A stretch of DNA of 62,500 nt from Paenibacillus sp. V4I3 (GCF_030817215.1 NZ_JAUSZA010000001.1:1395001-1457500); one strand, 5' to 3'. Counted from the stretch's first letter, positions 42,702-54,615 are shown. A program made the numbers and translations. The notes: a model not told the origin generated them from the sequence alone.

Positions 42702-43136
42702 ATGTTAGTACCTAAACGTGTAAAACACCGTAAAGAACACCGCGGTAACATGAAAGGTCGCGCTAAAGGCGGAACGGAAGTAGCTTTTGGCGAATATGGT
42801 CTGCAAGCGGTAGAACCGGCTTGGGTCTCCAACCGTCAAATCGAAGCAGCACGTATTGCCATGACACGTTACATCAAACGTGGCGGTAAAGTATGGATTA
42901 AAATTTTCCCAGCTAAACCAGTTACACAAAAACCGCTTGAAGTCCGTATGGGTAGTGGTAAAGGTAACGTGGAAAAATGGGTTGCTGTAGTAAAACCGGG
43001 CAAAATTTTATTTGAACTTGCTGGTGTAAGTGAAGAGGTCGCTCGTGAAGCGATGCGTCTTGCTGCCCACAAGCTTCCGATCAAAACGAAGTTCGTGAAA
43101 AGAGAAGAAGTAGGCGGTGAAGCAAATGAAGGGTAG
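42702..43136 (+). CDS. rplP: 50S ribosomal protein L16
   Basis: A-site tRNA-facing 50S protein. 144 residues: [20 protein letters not shown] start, [20 protein letters not shown]. The start follows CCGGAAGGAGGAATTTAAATC, which overlaps the rpsC end. Overlaps rpmC by 11 nt. Confidence 0.97.
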   Translation: MLVPKRVKHRKEHRGNMKGRAKGGTEVAFGEYGLQAVEPAWVSNRQIEAARIAMTRYIKRGGKVWIKIFPAKPVTQKPLEVRMGSGKGNVEKWVAVVKPGKILFELAGVSEEVAREAMRLAAHKLPIKTKFVKREEVGGEANEG

Positions 43137-43323
43137 TGAATTCCGGAACTTAACCACTGCTGAAATTGAGCAAAAAGTTAATGGTTTTAAAGAAGAACTC
43201 TTTAACCTCCGTTTTCAACTAGCTACTGGTCAATTGGACAACCCGACTCAAATTCGTGATTTGCGTAAAGAGATCGCTCGTGCCAAGACTATTTTGCGTG
43301 AAAGAGAATTGGGGATTGGGTAA
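43126..43323 (+). CDS. rpmC: 50S ribosomal protein L29
   Basis: Two-helix protein at the tunnel exit near L23. 65 residues: [20 protein letters not shown] start, and [23 protein letters not shown] 43126 is preferred (AGGCGGTG upstream); the in-frame GTG 43117 lies inside that site. Translationally overlaps rplP. Confidence 0.95.
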   Translation: MKGSEFRNLTTAEIEQKVNGFKEELFNLRFQLATGQLDNPTQIRDLRKEIARAKTILRERELGIG

Positions 43324-43350
43324 CCAAATCTAGAAGGGAGTGTTCCTTAG

Positions 43351-43614
43351 ATGGCTGAACGTAACGATCGTAAAGTTCTGATCGGTAAAGTTGTCAGCGA
43401 TAAAATGGATAAAACCATTGTTGTTGCTGTTGAAACTTACAAAAAACATGAACTCTATCACAAGAGAATCAAATATACGAAAAAGTTTAAAGCTCATGAT
43501 GAAAACAACCAAGCTAAAATTGGTGACACTGTGAAAATCAGTGAAACTAGACCGTTATCCAAAGATAAAAGCTGGAGACTGGTTGAAATTATTGAAGTTG
43601 CTGTTGTTATCTAA
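43351..43614 (+). CDS. rpsQ: 30S ribosomal protein S17
   Basis: OB-fold 16S-binding protein of the 30S body. 87 residues: [20 protein letters not shown] and [23 protein letters not shown] 43351 follows AGAAGGGAGTGTTCCTTAG. Confidence 0.97.
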   Translation: MAERNDRKVLIGKVVSDKMDKTIVVAVETYKKHELYHKRIKYTKKFKAHDENNQAKIGDTVKISETRPLSKDKSWRLVEIIEVAVVI

Positions 43615-43649
43615 TAATCTAGACATGAACCCCGAAAGGAGGGAATACG

Positions 43650-44018
43650 ATGATTCAACCATTTACTCGTTTGGCTGTCGCTGACAACTCAGGTGCGAAA
43701 CAATTAATGTGTATCCGCGTTTTGGGTGGTACTGGTCGTCGCGTTGGTCACATTGGTGATTTGATCGTCTGTTCAGTAAAAGAAGCAACACCAGGTGGCG
43801 TTGTCAAAAAAGGTGACGTTGTTAAAGCAGTTATCGTTCGTACGAAGAGCGGTGCTCGCCGTAAAGACGGATCATATATCTCATTCGATGAGAATGCGGC
43901 TGTTATCGTGAAAGAAGATAAAAGTCCACGTGGTACACGTATCTTTGGACCAGTTGCACGCGAACTTCGTGACAGAGACTTCATGAAGATCGTATCCTTG
44001 GCTCCAGAAGTTATCTAA
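43650..44018 (+). CDS. rplN: 50S ribosomal protein L14
   Basis: 23S rRNA-binding protein at the subunit interface that also contacts the silencing factor RsfS. 122 residues, highly conserved: [20 protein letters not shown] and [23 protein letters not shown] 43650 after AAAGGAGGGAATACG. Confidence 0.97.
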   Translation: MIQPFTRLAVADNSGAKQLMCIRVLGGTGRRVGHIGDLIVCSVKEATPGGVVKKGDVVKAVIVRTKSGARRKDGSYISFDENAAVIVKEDKSPRGTRIFGPVARELRDRDFMKIVSLAPEVI

Positions 44019-44073
44019 GAACAGTTACGATGTTTGTTTTCCTAACGGGAAACCTCAGGAGGTGTAGAAGCTA

Positions 44074-44427
44074 ATGCCAAGATTAAAAAAGAGATTAGAA
44101 TCTCATAACAATAAACTGCACGTGAAAAAAGACGATACGGTTTTTGTAATCACTGGTAAAGACAAAGGTAAGAAGGGTCGCGTTATCGCTGCTTATCCTC
44201 GTCAAAACCGTGTGCTAGTAGAAGGTGTAAACATGGTTAAGAAACATGCGAAACCATCTCAACAAAATCCACAAGGCGGTATCTTGAATCAAGAAGCTGC
44301 AATCCACGTTTCTAACGTGATGCTAATTGATCCTAAGAGCGGCAAACCTACTCGCGTAGGATACAAAGTATTGGATAACGGAACGAAAGTTCGTATCGCG
44401 AAAAAATCCGGCGAAGTTATCGATTAA
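44074..44427 (+). CDS. rplX: 50S ribosomal protein L24
   Basis: Assembly initiator of the 50S with a KOW motif ([20 protein letters not shown]). 117 residues, slightly longer at the N-terminus than B. subtilis L24 because of [15 protein letters not shown]. An internal Met for a shorter form is absent, and CTCAGGAGGTGTAGAAGCTA supports ATG 44074. Confidence 0.95.
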   Translation: MPRLKKRLESHNNKLHVKKDDTVFVITGKDKGKKGRVIAAYPRQNRVLVEGVNMVKKHAKPSQQNPQGGILNQEAAIHVSNVMLIDPKSGKPTRVGYKVLDNGTKVRIAKKSGEVID

Positions 44428-44460
44428 TACAAACAAGCATGGAAAGGAGGCAAATGAGTC

Positions 44461-45003
44461 ATGGCAGTAAGAATGAAAGATCGTTATTTGAACGAAATCA
44501 CTCCAGCGTTAATTCAAAAGTTTAACTACTCAACTGTAATGCAAGTTCCTAAAGTCGAGAAAATCGTTATCAACATGGGTGTTGGTGAGGCTGTATCGAA
44601 CTCCAAAGTACTTGACACAGCAGTAGAAGATCTTCAAAAGATCTCTGGTCAAAAACCAGTTGTAACAAAATCCAAAAAAGCGATCGCGGGTTTCAAACTT
44701 CGTGAAAATATGCCAATCGGCGTGAAAGTAACTCTTCGCGGTGAGCGCATGTATCATTTCTTGGATAAACTTTTCAACGTATCACTTCCACGTGTACGTG
44801 ACTTCCGTGGTATTTCCAACAAGGCTTTTGACGGCCGTGGAAACTACACACTTGGTCTGAAAGAACAACTCATTTTCCCAGAAATTGAGTATGATAAAAT
44901 TGATAAAGTTCGTGGTATGGATATTGTTATCGTTACAACGGCTAAGTCCGACGAGGAAGCTCGCGAGCTTTTAACACAACTCGGAGCGCCTTTCGTTAAA
45001 TAG
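44461..45003 (+). CDS. rplE: 50S ribosomal protein L5
   Basis: 5S rRNA-binding protein of the central protuberance. 180 residues: [40 protein letters not shown] and [21 protein letters not shown] 44461 follows AAAGGAGGCAAATGAGTC. Confidence 0.97.
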   Translation: MAVRMKDRYLNEITPALIQKFNYSTVMQVPKVEKIVINMGVGEAVSNSKVLDTAVEDLQKISGQKPVVTKSKKAIAGFKLRENMPIGVKVTLRGERMYHFLDKLFNVSLPRVRDFRGISNKAFDGRGNYTLGLKEQLIFPEIEYDKIDKVRGMDIVIVTTAKSDEEARELLTQLGAPFVK

Positions 45004-45039
45004 GTTACCAGTCGTACCTATCAGGAGGTGTTATATTAA

Positions 45040-45225
45040 GTGGCAAAAACTTCGATGAAAGTCAAACAGCAACGTACCCCGAAGTTTAAAGTGCAAGCAT
45101 ACACACGTTGTGAGCGCTGCGGACGTCCGCATTCAGTGCTTCGCAAGTTCAAAATTTGTCGGATTTGTTTCCGCGAATTAGCACACAAAGGTCAGATTCC
45201 AGGCGTTAAAAAAGCAAGCTGGTAA
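45040..45225 (+). CDS. rpsN: 30S ribosomal protein S14, zinc-binding type
   Basis: 61-residue zinc (C+) form of S14 with [10 protein letters not shown] and [12 protein letters not shown] supplying four Cys ligands. GTG 45040 is 9 nt after AGGAGGTG. A zinc-independent paralogue, if any, is not in this window. Confidence 0.97.
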   Translation: MAKTSMKVKQQRTPKFKVQAYTRCERCGRPHSVLRKFKICRICFRELAHKGQIPGVKKASW

Positions 45226-45258
45226 TCACCCTATTTTCGGGAAGGAGGTTTACACAAA

Positions 45259-45657
45259 ATGGTCATGTCAGATCCAATTGCAGATATGCTAACTCGCATT
45301 CGTAATGCGAATATCGTACGTCATGAAACAGTTGAAATTCCTGCGTCAAAAGTGAAGAGGGAAATCGCTGAAATCCTTAAAAAAGAAGGATTTATCCGTG
45401 ACGCTGAGTACGTTGAAGATAGCAAACAAGGTATCATTCGTTTGTTCCTGAAATACGGTTCAAACAATGAGCGTGTTATCTCCGGTTTGAAAAGAATTTC
45501 CAAACCAGGTCTACGCGTTTACACTAAATCACAAGAAATCCCTCGTGTACTGGGCGGATTAGGGATTGCCATCATCTCCACATCTAAAGGAGTTATGACG
45601 GATAAAGATGCTCGTCAATCCAAAGCTGGCGGAGAGGTTATCTGCTACGTTTGGTAA
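45259..45657 (+). CDS. rpsH: 30S ribosomal protein S8
   Basis: 16S central-domain assembly protein and, in E. coli, the spc-operon repressor. 132 residues: [20 protein letters not shown] start and C-terminal [23 protein letters not shown] 45259 fits the Bacillus start and follows GAAGGAGGTTTACACAAA. Confidence 0.97.
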   Translation: MVMSDPIADMLTRIRNANIVRHETVEIPASKVKREIAEILKKEGFIRDAEYVEDSKQGIIRLFLKYGSNNERVISGLKRISKPGLRVYTKSQEIPRVLGGLGIAIISTSKGVMTDKDARQSKAGGEVICYVW

Positions 45658-45686
45658 TACAATTGTAATTGAATGGAGGTGCAAAC

Positions 45687-46229
45687 ATGTCTCGTATTGG
45701 TCGTAAGCCAATCACCATTCCAAGTGGTGTAAATGTAACACTAGACAATACTCAAATCACGGTTAAAGGCCCTAAAGGTTCTTTGTCCCGTGAACTTCAT
45801 AAAGATATGAAAGTAAATGTTCTAGAAAACGAGATTTCCGTTGAGCGTCCTTCCGATAACAAACTCCATCGTTCCCTGCATGGTACAACACGTAGTGTTG
45901 TTGCCAACATGGTAAGTGGCGTAACGGAAGGTTTCACGAAATCTTTGGATCTAGTTGGCGTTGGTTACCGTGCTAACAAGAGCGGCGACAAATTAGTTCT
46001 CAACGTTGGGTACTCCCATCCAGTTGAAATCACTCCTGAAAACGGCATTGAGTTCGATGTTCCTACGAACACGAAAATCATCGTTAAAGGTATTGATAAA
46101 GAATTAGTAGGCGCTATGGCAGCTAAAGTTCGTTCCGTACGTGAGCCAGAGCCGTATAAAGGTAAAGGTATCAAGTATGAAGGCGAACGTATTCTTCGTA
46201 AAGAAGGTAAAGCTGGTAAGAAGAAATAA
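45687..46229 (+). CDS. rplF: 50S ribosomal protein L6
   Basis: Binds near the sarcin-ricin loop and the factor site. 180 residues: [20 protein letters not shown] start; [20 protein letters not shown] near the C-terminus. ATG 45687 follows TGGAGGTGCAAAC; the in-frame extension to 45669 is unlikely. Confidence 0.97.
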   Translation: MSRIGRKPITIPSGVNVTLDNTQITVKGPKGSLSRELHKDMKVNVLENEISVERPSDNKLHRSLHGTTRSVVANMVSGVTEGFTKSLDLVGVGYRANKSGDKLVLNVGYSHPVEITPENGIEFDVPTNTKIIVKGIDKELVGAMAAKVRSVREPEPYKGKGIKYEGERILRKEGKAGKKK

Positions 46230-46256
46230 GATCGTTAGATCGCGGGTAATAGCTAA

Positions 46257-46291
46257 GAGTTTTCGTATGAAAACTTGCTACGTAAGCATAA
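46257..46291 (-). repeat. Dispersed hairpin repeat, copy D (inverted)
   Basis: On the minus strand it reads TATGCTTACGTAG followed by a stem-loop; the stem on the plus strand is AGTTTTC (46258-46264) with GAAAACT (46269-46275) around a 4-nt loop. Lies in the 101-nt rplF-rplR gap. Same family as the copies at 13681, 23064 and 51268 but opposite in orientation. Confidence 0.7.
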
Positions 46292-46330
46292 GCCTCGCAT
46301 CATAAGATGATGAAAGGAGTGTAAGTATAG

Positions 46331-46699
46331 ATGATTACTAAAAGCGATAAAAATAAAGCTCGTTTGAAAAGACATCTTCGGGTTCGTAAGAAAATCGAAG
46401 GTACAACTGTTCGTCCGCGCTTGAACATATTCCGCTCTTCCAAACACATGTATGCTCAACTTATCGATGATACAACGGGTATTACAATCGTTGCTGCATC
46501 GACTCAAGATAAAGAACTGAAAAGTGAAATTGGTAATGGCGGTAACGTTGAAGCTGCTCGTAAAGTTGGCGCATTAATAGCTCAACGCGCGAAAGAAAAA
46601 GGTTTAGACAAAGTGGTATTTGACCGCGGTGGATACCTTTATCATGGACGTGTTCAAGCATTAGCTGACGCAGCTCGTGAAGCTGGACTTGAATTCTAG
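46331..46699 (+). CDS. rplR: 50S ribosomal protein L18
   Basis: 5S rRNA-binding protein. 122 residues: [20 protein letters not shown] and C-terminal [23 protein letters not shown] 46331 follows AAAGGAGTGTAAGTATAG. The leader carries repeat copy D. Confidence 0.97.
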   Translation: MITKSDKNKARLKRHLRVRKKIEGTTVRPRLNIFRSSKHMYAQLIDDTTGITIVAASTQDKELKSEIGNGGNVEAARKVGALIAQRAKEKGLDKVVFDRGGYLYHGRVQALADAAREAGLEF

Positions 46700-46727
46700 G
46701 AAAAACATATATAAGGAGGTAAAAGAC

Positions 46728-47225
46728 TTGCGTGTAGATCCTAATACTTTAGAGCTAACAGAAAAAGTCGTTAATATTAATCGCGTAGCTAAAGTAGTAA
46801 AAGGCGGACGTCGTTTCAGCTTCAGCGCACTTGTTGTCGTTGGCGATGGCAATGGCTGGGTTGGAGCAGGAATCGGTAAAGCTTCCGAAGTTCCTGATGC
46901 AATCCGCAAAGGTATTGAAGATGCGAAAAAGAACTTGATTCATGTTCCTATCGTAGGCACTTCGATTCCTCACCTTGTAACAGGTAAGTTTGGTGCAGGA
47001 CGCGTTCTGTTGAAACCAGCTTCCCAAGGTACAGGAGTTATCGCAGGCGGACCAGTTCGTGCAGTACTTGAACTTGCTGGTATCGGCGATATCTTGACAA
47101 AATCCCTTGGTTCATCGAACTCCATGAACATGGTTAACGCAACGCTTGAAGGCTTAAGCCGCTTGAAAAAAGCGGAAGAAGTTGCAAAGCTTCGCGGTAA
47201 AACAGTTCAAGAGCTATTAGGTTAG
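46728..47225 (+). CDS. rpsE: 30S ribosomal protein S5
   Basis: Helicase-like mRNA-entry protein and fidelity determinant. 165 residues: [20 protein letters not shown] and [23 protein letters not shown] 46728 ([10 protein letters not shown]) is chosen: AAGGAGGT lies 7 nt upstream and the length matches the family. The longer in-frame ATG at 46677 overlaps rplR and lacks a ribosome site. Confidence 0.95.
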   Translation: MRVDPNTLELTEKVVNINRVAKVVKGGRRFSFSALVVVGDGNGWVGAGIGKASEVPDAIRKGIEDAKKNLIHVPIVGTSIPHLVTGKFGAGRVLLKPASQGTGVIAGGPVRAVLELAGIGDILTKSLGSSNSMNMVNATLEGLSRLKKAEEVAKLRGKTVQELLG

Positions 47226-47236
47226 GAGGGGTAAAC

Positions 47237-47425
47237 ATGGCGAAACAATTACAAATTACCCTAAAACGCAGCCTGATTGGCCGCCCTGAAACACAACGCA
47301 TTACAGTGAAAACACTTGGTCTTCGCAAGATGCACCAAACTGTTCTTCATCAAGATAATGCTGCGATCAGAGGCATGGTTAATCAAGTCAGCCATTTGGT
47401 AGAAGTTAAAGAAATCGAAGCATAG
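47237..47425 (+). CDS. rpmD: 50S ribosomal protein L30
   Basis: 62-residue late-assembly protein: [20 protein letters not shown] and [18 protein letters not shown] 47237 follows AGGAGGGGTAAAC, 11 nt after rpsE. Confidence 0.96.
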   Translation: MAKQLQITLKRSLIGRPETQRITVKTLGLRKMHQTVLHQDNAAIRGMVNQVSHLVEVKEIEA

Positions 47426-47461
47426 TAGCAAGATATTAAGATCTAGAGGAGGTGTGCAACG

Positions 47462-47902
47462 ATGAAGTTACATGAGCTAAGTTCTGCTACTGGTTCTCGT
47501 CACACTCGTAAACGTGTTGGCCGTGGTACAAGTAGCGGCATGGGTAAAACATCAACTCGCGGACATAAAGGTCAAAACGCACGTTCCGGTGGAGGCGTTC
47601 GTCCTGGATTCGAGGGTGGACAAAACCCGTTATACCGTCGTTTACCTAAACGTGGTTTCACGAATCGTTTCCGTACGGAATACGCAATCGTAAACCTTGA
47701 AGATTTGAACAATTTCGCAGCTGGTACCGAAGTTACTCCACAAGTATTGATGGAGACTGGTATTGTTAAAGCTCCTAAAGATGGCATCAAGATTTTAGGA
47801 AACGGTGAAATCACAGTAAAATTAACCGTTAAAGCGAATAAGTTCTCTCAATCAGCGATTGAGAAAATCCAAGCTGCCGGCGGTCAAACCGAGGTGATTT
47901 AA
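47462..47902 (+). CDS. rplO: 50S ribosomal protein L15
   Basis: Assembly protein of the 50S core. 146 residues: Gly/Arg-rich extension [20 protein letters not shown] and [23 protein letters not shown] 47462 follows GAGGAGGTGTGCAACG. The stop overlaps the secY start (TAATG). Confidence 0.97.
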   Translation: MKLHELSSATGSRHTRKRVGRGTSSGMGKTSTRGHKGQNARSGGGVRPGFEGGQNPLYRRLPKRGFTNRFRTEYAIVNLEDLNNFAAGTEVTPQVLMETGIVKAPKDGIKILGNGEITVKLTVKANKFSQSAIEKIQAAGGQTEVI

Positions 47903-49206
47903 TGTTCAATACCATAGCCAACATCTTCAAAGTAGAAGATTTACGCAGAAGAATTTTCTTTACGCTCATCTTGCTAATCGTCTACCGCTTAGGTGCCTTT
48001 ATTCCGGTGCCTAACATTAATACGGATGTTCTGAAACTTCAAGACCAAGCGAATCAGAGTGATGTCTTTGGTTTGCTCAACACGTTTTCTGGCGGTGCGC
48101 TCTTCCAATTTTCCCTCTTCGCGATGGGAATTACGCCTTATATCACGGCTTCTATTATTGTTCAGCTTTTGTCCATGGATGTAATTCCACGCTTTGCGCA
48201 ATGGGCAAAAGAAGGCGATGTCGGAAGAAAGAAAATGACACAAGTTACTCGTTACGGTACGATTATTCTAGGTGTGATTCAAGCTTTTGGACTTTCAATT
48301 GGGTTTAACCGTTTGTATAGCGGACTCGTGATTGATCCAGGAGTCACAACCTTTGCTCTAATTGCTCTCGTACTGACAGCTGGTACAGCTTTCTTGATGT
48401 GGCTCGGTGAGCAAATCACGGAATATGGGATTGGAAACGGTATTTCCATTATCATCTTTGCTGGTATCGTCGCGGCGATTCCAACAAGCATTCAACAAAT
48501 CTACAAATCACTTTTTGCGACCGAAGGAGCTTTGTTCCTGAATATCGTGAAACTGATCATTATTGCTTTGGTTGTTATACTGATTATTGCCGGGGTCATA
48601 TTCGTGCAGCAAGGTGTCCGTAAGATACCTGTACAATATGCGAAACGGGTAGTTGGTCGTAAAATGTATGGTGGTCAAACCACTCACATTCCTCTTAAAG
48701 TGAATGCGGCTGGTGTTATCCCAGTAATCTTTGCACTATCGTTATTAATGTTCCCACCCACTATCGCAAGCTATTGGAGAGGAAATGTTGTTGCAGAATG
48801 GATTATTACTAACTTAAGTATTAACCAAACTGCACCATTAGCGATTGTACTGTATGTACTGCTGATTATTGGTTTCACTTACTTTTATACCTTCGTACAA
48901 ATTAATCCAGTTCAAATGGCTGACCAGATGAAGAAAAATGGTGGCTACATACCTGGTATTAGACCCGGTAAGACAACATCGACTTATCTGACTCGCGTAA
49001 TGACTAGAATTACTCTTTCTGGAGCTTTGTTTCTCTCAGCGATCTCGATTCTTCCGATGATATTCGGAGGACTTGCCGGTTTGCCTAGCTCGGTTCAGAT
49101 AGGTGGTACATCTTTACTTATCGTAGTAGGCGTTGGTCTTGAGACGATGAAACAGATCGAGAGCCAATTGATTAAGCGTCATTACAAAGGATTTATCAAT
49201 AAATAG
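47902..49206 (+). CDS. secY: SecY, preprotein translocase channel
   Basis: Channel subunit of SecYEG. 434 residues with ten hydrophobic membrane segments. N-terminal KVEDLRRRIFFTLILLIVYR, plug region near GGALFQFSLFAMGITPYITA, and cytosolic loop with QYAKRVVGRKMYGGQTTHIP and IRPGKTTSTYLTRV. The start overlaps rplO, coupling channel synthesis to ribosomal proteins. Confidence 0.97.
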   Translation: MFNTIANIFKVEDLRRRIFFTLILLIVYRLGAFIPVPNINTDVLKLQDQANQSDVFGLLNTFSGGALFQFSLFAMGITPYITASIIVQLLSMDVIPRFAQWAKEGDVGRKKMTQVTRYGTIILGVIQAFGLSIGFNRLYSGLVIDPGVTTFALIALVLTAGTAFLMWLGEQITEYGIGNGISIIIFAGIVAAIPTSIQQIYKSLFATEGALFLNIVKLIIIALVVILIIAGVIFVQQGVRKIPVQYAKRVVGRKMYGGQTTHIPLKVNAAGVIPVIFALSLLMFPPTIASYWRGNVVAEWIITNLSINQTAPLAIVLYVLLIIGFTYFYTFVQINPVQMADQMKKNGGYIPGIRPGKTTSTYLTRVMTRITLSGALFLSAISILPMIFGGLAGLPSSVQIGGTSLLIVVGVGLETMKQIESQLIKRHYKGFINK

Positions 49207-49264
49207 CTAATAGGTTCTGATGGGGCAATATCTGCGACATCGGCACCTATTGTGCTGTTCGTAA

Positions 49265-49941
<677 letters not shown>

Positions 49942-49942
<1 letters not shown>

Positions 49943-50694
49943 TGATCATTTGTAAGTCCGAGGTTGAACTAGACCTAATGCGAGAAGCTGGTCGTATCGT
50001 AGCCGAAACGCACCGCTTATTGGCAAGGGCGATTCGTCCGAACATTACAACGAAAGAACTTGATCAGATCGCAGAGGAATTCATTCGCAGTCAGGGAGCG
50101 ATTCCATCTTTTAAAGGCTACAACGGTTTTCCTGGAAGCATTTGTGCTTCAGTCAACGAAGAATTAGTTCATGGTATTCCTGGTCCAAGAAAGCTGACTG
50201 AGGGCGATATTATCAGTATAGATATTGGTGCTCAGTATAAAGGTTATCATGGAGATTCTGCTTGGACGTATCCTGTCGGTGAAATTTCTGAAACAGCTGG
50301 GCGCTTGTTAGCTGTGACAGAACAATCACTTTATCGAGGCATAGCAGAAGCTAAACCGGATGCTAGACTCTACACGTTGTCGCATGCAATCCAAACTTGT
50401 ATTGAAGACGCAGGCTTCTCCGTGGTTATAGAGTATGTCGGTCACGGTATCGGAACGGATCTTCACGAAGAACCACAAATTCCGAATTATGGTGTACCTG
50501 ACAAAGGTCCTCGACTCAAACCAGGCATGGTCCTAGCCATTGAACCGATGGTGGTCGTTGGCGAAAGATTTGTCCAAACACTCGAAGACGATTGGACTGT
50601 AGTCACTGCGGATCGTACCCTATGCGCTCATTTTGAACATACGATTGCAATTACGGCAGCCGGTTATGAAATATTAACTTTGCCTAGATCGTAG
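49942..50694 (+). CDS. map: Methionine aminopeptidase, type I
   Basis: Removes initiator Met from nascent proteins. 250 residues. The two-metal ligands are visible: Asp in [17 protein letters not shown] (two Asp near 94 and 105), His in [12 protein letters not shown] near 168, Glu in LAIEPMV near 200 and Glu in FEHTIAI near 231; substrate His in ELVHGIPG near 76. Coupled to adk by a 1-nt overlap. Confidence 0.96.
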
Positions 50695-50704
50695 GTGATG
50701 ATGA

Positions 50705-51010
50705 ATGGATAGCAAGATTCCGAAGGTGGGTCAAATCGTAAAGGTGCTTCGCGGTCGAGATCCCGGAGAATATGCGGTCGTGATTGGAATTGTCGATCAT
50801 CGCTTTGTCTGGCTTGCCGACGGTGATCATCGCAAATTCGATCAACCGAAGAAGAAGAACCTGAATCATCTTCAGTTACAAGAAACGATTAGCAGTGAAG
50901 TGGAGTCAAGCATTAGGGAAACAGGTCGTGTTACTAATGGAAAGTTGCGCTTCGCAATTGCCAAATTCGTTGAACTTATGCAAGATGAAGCACAAGAGAA
51001 AGGAGAATGA
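50705..51010 (+). CDS. KOW-domain RNA-binding protein (L14e-like)
   Basis: 101 residues. N-terminal KOW-like domain [20 protein letters not shown] with [20 protein letters not shown] resembles the eukaryal/archaeal L14e fold; the C-terminal half is a charged helix. Found between map and infA in many Bacillales, function unknown. ATG 50705 follows GTAGGTGATGA. The stop overlaps an ATG that is in frame with infA. Confidence 0.85.
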   Translation: MDSKIPKVGQIVKVLRGRDPGEYAVVIGIVDHRFVWLADGDHRKFDQPKKKNLNHLQLQETISSEVESSIRETGRVTNGKLRFAIAKFVELMQDEAQEKGE

Positions 51011-51012
51011 CT

Positions 51013-51452
<440 letters not shown>

Positions 51453-51471
51453 AAGGAGGTGCAATCTGTAG

Positions 51472-51840
51472 ATGGCACGTTTAGCTGGAGTTGACTTACC
51501 TCGTGACAAACGAGTTGTAATCGCGTTAACTTACATTTTCGGTATCGGCACTACAACTGCTCAGAAAATCATTGCTTCCACAGGTATCGACGCTAGTACT
51601 CGCGTTCGCGACTTGACTGAAGATGAAGTGAGCAAGATCCGTGATGTAATTGACAAAACCCTTAAAGTAGAAGGCGACCTTCGTCGCGAAATTTCCCTAA
51701 ACATCAAACGTCTAATCGAAATCGGATCCTACCGTGGTCTTCGTCACCGCCGTGGTCTTCCTGTTCGTGGACAACGTACTAAAACTAATGCTCGTACACG
51801 TAAAGGTCCTCGTCGTACGGTAGCTAATAAGAAGAAATAA
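51472..51840 (+). CDS. rpsM: 30S ribosomal protein S13
   Basis: 30S head protein bridging to the 50S and contacting P-site tRNA. 122 residues: [20 protein letters not shown] start, and basic C-terminus [23 protein letters not shown] 51472 follows AAAAGGAGGTGCAATCTGTAG. Confidence 0.97.
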   Translation: MARLAGVDLPRDKRVVIALTYIFGIGTTTAQKIIASTGIDASTRVRDLTEDEVSKIRDVIDKTLKVEGDLRREISLNIKRLIEIGSYRGLRHRRGLPVRGQRTKTNARTRKGPRRTVANKKK

Positions 51841-51858
51841 TAAAGGGGGTTAGAGCTA

Positions 51859-52254
51859 ATGGCAAAACCTAAAAAAGTAGTCCGTACGAAACGTCGTGAC
51901 CGGAAAAATATTGAGAGCGGTGTAGCACACATCCGTTCAACATTTAACAACACGATCGTAACGATCACGGATCCGCATGGTAACGCAATTTCCTGGGCAA
52001 GTTCAGGAAACCTTGGATTCAAAGGTTCCCGTAAAAGTACACCTTTTGCAGCGCAAATGGCAGCTGAAAAAGCAGCTAAAGCAGCTATGGAGCATGGCTT
52101 GAAAACTGTTGAAGTAATGGTTAAAGGTCCAGGAGCTGGCCGCGAAGCAGCAATCCGCTCTTTGCAAGCAGCAGGTCTTGAAGTAAACCTGATTAAAGAC
52201 GTGACTCCGGTTCCTCATAATGGCTGCCGTCCTCCAAAACGTCGTCGCGTATAA
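51859..52254 (+). CDS. rpsK: 30S ribosomal protein S11
   Basis: Platform protein. 131 residues: [20 protein letters not shown] and [18 protein letters not shown]-terminus. ATG 51859 after AAAGGGGGTTAGAGCTA. A consensus -10 TATAAT at 52273-52278 follows in the 126-nt gap before rpoA, but no matching -35 was found. Confidence 0.97.
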   Translation: MAKPKKVVRTKRRDRKNIESGVAHIRSTFNNTIVTITDPHGNAISWASSGNLGFKGSRKSTPFAAQMAAEKAAKAAMEHGLKTVEVMVKGPGAGREAAIRSLQAAGLEVNLIKDVTPVPHNGCRPPKRRRV

Positions 52255-52380
52255 TTCAGGATGACTTTGTAGTATAATTATTCCAAAATCGTGAATAATG
52301 GTTTGAAGGATAGGAATACTATGAAATTTTCAGGCGAAGTATCCAGAGGGAAACGACGTATTGAATGGAGGGTACATTTC

Positions 52381-53325
52381 ATGATCGAAATCGAAAAGCC
52401 AAAAATAGAAACCGTAGCATTAAGTGAAGATGGCGCTTATGGTAGATTTATCATCGAGCCGTTGGAGCGTGGCTATGGTACAACCTTAGGTAACTCACTA
52501 CGTCGTATCTTACTGTCCTCTTTACCGGGGGCAGCAGTAACCTCTGTCCAAATCGATGGCGTTTTACATGAGTTTTCAACGATTCCTGGCGTGCTTGAGG
52601 ATGTAACGGAAATTATCCTCAACTTGAAAGGCCTATCGTTGAAAATTCACTCCGATGAGGAGAAAGTGCTTGAAATTGATGCAGAAGGGGAAGGTAATAT
52701 TACTGCGGCAGATATTCGTGGTGATAGTGATGTGGAGATTCTTAACCCGGATCTGCATATCGCTACCTTATCTCCAGATGCGCGTCTTCATATGAGGATT
52801 CATGCGGGCAGAGGTCGCGGTTACGTCCAATCGGACAAAAATAAGCATGAAGAACAACCAATTGGTGTGATTCCAATTGATTCGATCTACACGCCTATTA
52901 CCCGAGTAAACTATGCTATTGAGAATACTCGCGTCGGCCAAGTGACTAACTATGATAAGTTGACCCTCGAAGTGTGGACCGATGGAAGTATTCGACCAGA
53001 AGAAGCAGTGAGCTTGGGTGCCAAAATCTTAACAGAACATCTGAACTTGTTCGTCGGGTTGACGGATGAAGCGAAAGATGCTGAGATTATGGTAGAGAAA
53101 GAAGAAGATAAGAAAGAGAAAGTTCTGGAGATGACTATCGAGGAACTTGACCTATCTGTTCGTTCTTACAACTGTCTCAAGCGTGCAGGGATTAACACCG
53201 TACAAGAGCTGATTACCAAAACAGAAGAAGACATGATGAAAGTTCGGAACTTAGGCCGCAAATCACTTGAAGAAGTTCAAGAGAAGCTCGAAGAGCTGGG
53301 TTTGGGACTACGTACTGAGGAATAA
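52381..53325 (+). CDS. rpoA: RNA polymerase alpha subunit
   Basis: Assembly platform of the polymerase; its C-terminal domain binds UP elements and activators. 314 residues. N-terminal dimer domain ([20 protein letters not shown]) and a C-terminal domain with [23 protein letters not shown] 52381 ([10 protein letters not shown]) follows TGGAGGGTACATTTC; a longer frame back to 52291 is not conserved. Confidence 0.97.
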   Translation: MIEIEKPKIETVALSEDGAYGRFIIEPLERGYGTTLGNSLRRILLSSLPGAAVTSVQIDGVLHEFSTIPGVLEDVTEIILNLKGLSLKIHSDEEKVLEIDAEGEGNITAADIRGDSDVEILNPDLHIATLSPDARLHMRIHAGRGRGYVQSDKNKHEEQPIGVIPIDSIYTPITRVNYAIENTRVGQVTNYDKLTLEVWTDGSIRPEEAVSLGAKILTEHLNLFVGLTDEAKDAEIMVEKEEDKKEKVLEMTIEELDLSVRSYNCLKRAGINTVQELITKTEEDMMKVRNLGRKSLEEVQEKLEELGLGLRTEE

Positions 53326-53349
53326 TCTTGTCAGAAGGAGGTTAATTCA

Positions 53350-53715
53350 ATGAACTACAGAAAGTTGAACCGCGATTCCAGTAATCGTAAAGCATTATTC
53401 CGTGATCTGGTTACAGATCTGTTCATACATGAACGCATCCAAACTACAGAAGCAAAAGCAAAAGAAATTCGTTCCATCGCTGAGAAGTTAATCACTCTTG
53501 CGAAGCGCGGAGATCTTCACGCACGCCGTCAGGTTGCTGCTTTTGTTCGTAGAGAAGCTGCAGACGAGAATCAAGATGCGATTCAAAAACTGTTCTCCGA
53601 TTTGGCTACTCGTTACTCCGAGCGTCCAGGTGGATACACTCGTATCCTTAAACTGGGACCACGCCGCGGTGACGCAGCACCAATGGTTTACCTAGAGCTA
53701 GTAGATCGCGCATAA
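53350..53715 (+). CDS. rplQ: 50S ribosomal protein L17
   Basis: Tunnel-exit protein. 121 residues: [20 protein letters not shown] and C-terminal [23 protein letters not shown] 53350 after GAAGGAGGTTAATTCA. Last gene of the superoperon; terminator follows. Confidence 0.97.
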   Translation: MNYRKLNRDSSNRKALFRDLVTDLFIHERIQTTEAKAKEIRSIAEKLITLAKRGDLHARRQVAAFVRREAADENQDAIQKLFSDLATRYSERPGGYTRILKLGPRRGDAAPMVYLELVDRA

Positions 53716-53727
53716 AGACGGATGGGA

Positions 53728-53770
53728 AAGGGTGGACGGAATCACTAGATTCTGGTGAAGCCCTTTTTTT
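53728..53770 (+). terminator. Rho-independent terminator after rplQ
   Basis: AAGGG (53728-53732) pairs with CCCTT (53761-53765), with an inner GAATC/GATTC stem around ACTA; a T-run overlaps the right arm. Confidence 0.85.
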
Positions 53771-53838
53771 GCAGTCTTAGCACGCTCTCTAGAAGTGAAT
53801 TTAGCTAAGGCTAATCACTTAGATAGGAAGGATGACTC

Positions 53839-54615
53839 ATGGAGGAACAAGCCTTGAGAAATCTACGCTTTACCATAAGTTATGATGGGACCGCTTATTC
53901 AGGTTTTCAGATTCAGCCTAAAGCAGACACGATTCAATACCGTTTAGAGCAGGCTGTTTTCATGTTGACTGGTGAGAAGGTGAAAGTCATCTCATCCGGG
54001 CGTACAGATGCTGGTGTACACGCGAAAGCACAAGTTATTAATTTCAGCACGAATTCTAAGATTCCAGTGGAACGTTGGTGTTTAGCTCTAAATGCTAGAC
54101 TCCCCAGAGATATCGTCGCTCATACCGCGGAAGAAGTTCTTCCTTCCTTTCATTCTCGCAAAGCCGCGAAACGCAAAACTTACTGCTTTTCAATTCGCTC
54201 GGCGCGCTTCCCTGATGTCTTTCACCGCAACTATGAATACCATCATCCTACGCATTTGAATGTGGAAGCCATGAGAGAGGCGCTCCCTTGCTTGCTAGGT
54301 GAGCATGATTTTACTTCGTTTTGTACGGTGAGAACAGATAAAGAAGTAAAAGTGAGAACCCTCTACGAGGTTCGTCTGGAGACGGAAGCTGACGAGTTAT
54401 CTACGACGGGGAAAATCGCCCGAATTCGGTTAATCGTAACGGGTAATGGTTTCCTATATAACATGGTTAGGATTATCGCAGGAACGCTGATTCAGATTGG
54501 AGAAGGTAAGAGGCCTAGCAGCGATATGCAGCGAATTCTTGAAGCTAGAGACCGTTCTCAAGCAGGTCCCACGGCCGAAGCTATGGGTTTAACGTTATGG
54601 AGAGTCGACTATTAA
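53839..54615 (+). CDS. truA: tRNA pseudouridine synthase A
   Basis: Makes pseudouridine at tRNA positions 38-40. 258 residues. Catalytic Asp in SSGRTDAGVHAKAQ near residue 56. Other family blocks: TISYDGTAYSGFQIQP, KTYCFSIRS, FLYNMVRIIAGTLIQIGEGK. ATG 53839 after AGGAAGGATGACTC. Separate from the preceding superoperon by a terminator. Confidence 0.95.
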   Translation: MEEQALRNLRFTISYDGTAYSGFQIQPKADTIQYRLEQAVFMLTGEKVKVISSGRTDAGVHAKAQVINFSTNSKIPVERWCLALNARLPRDIVAHTAEEVLPSFHSRKAAKRKTYCFSIRSARFPDVFHRNYEYHHPTHLNVEAMREALPCLLGEHDFTSFCTVRTDKEVKVRTLYEVRLETEADELSTTGKIARIRLIVTGNGFLYNMVRIIAGTLIQIGEGKRPSSDMQRILEARDRSQAGPTAEAMGLTLWRVDY

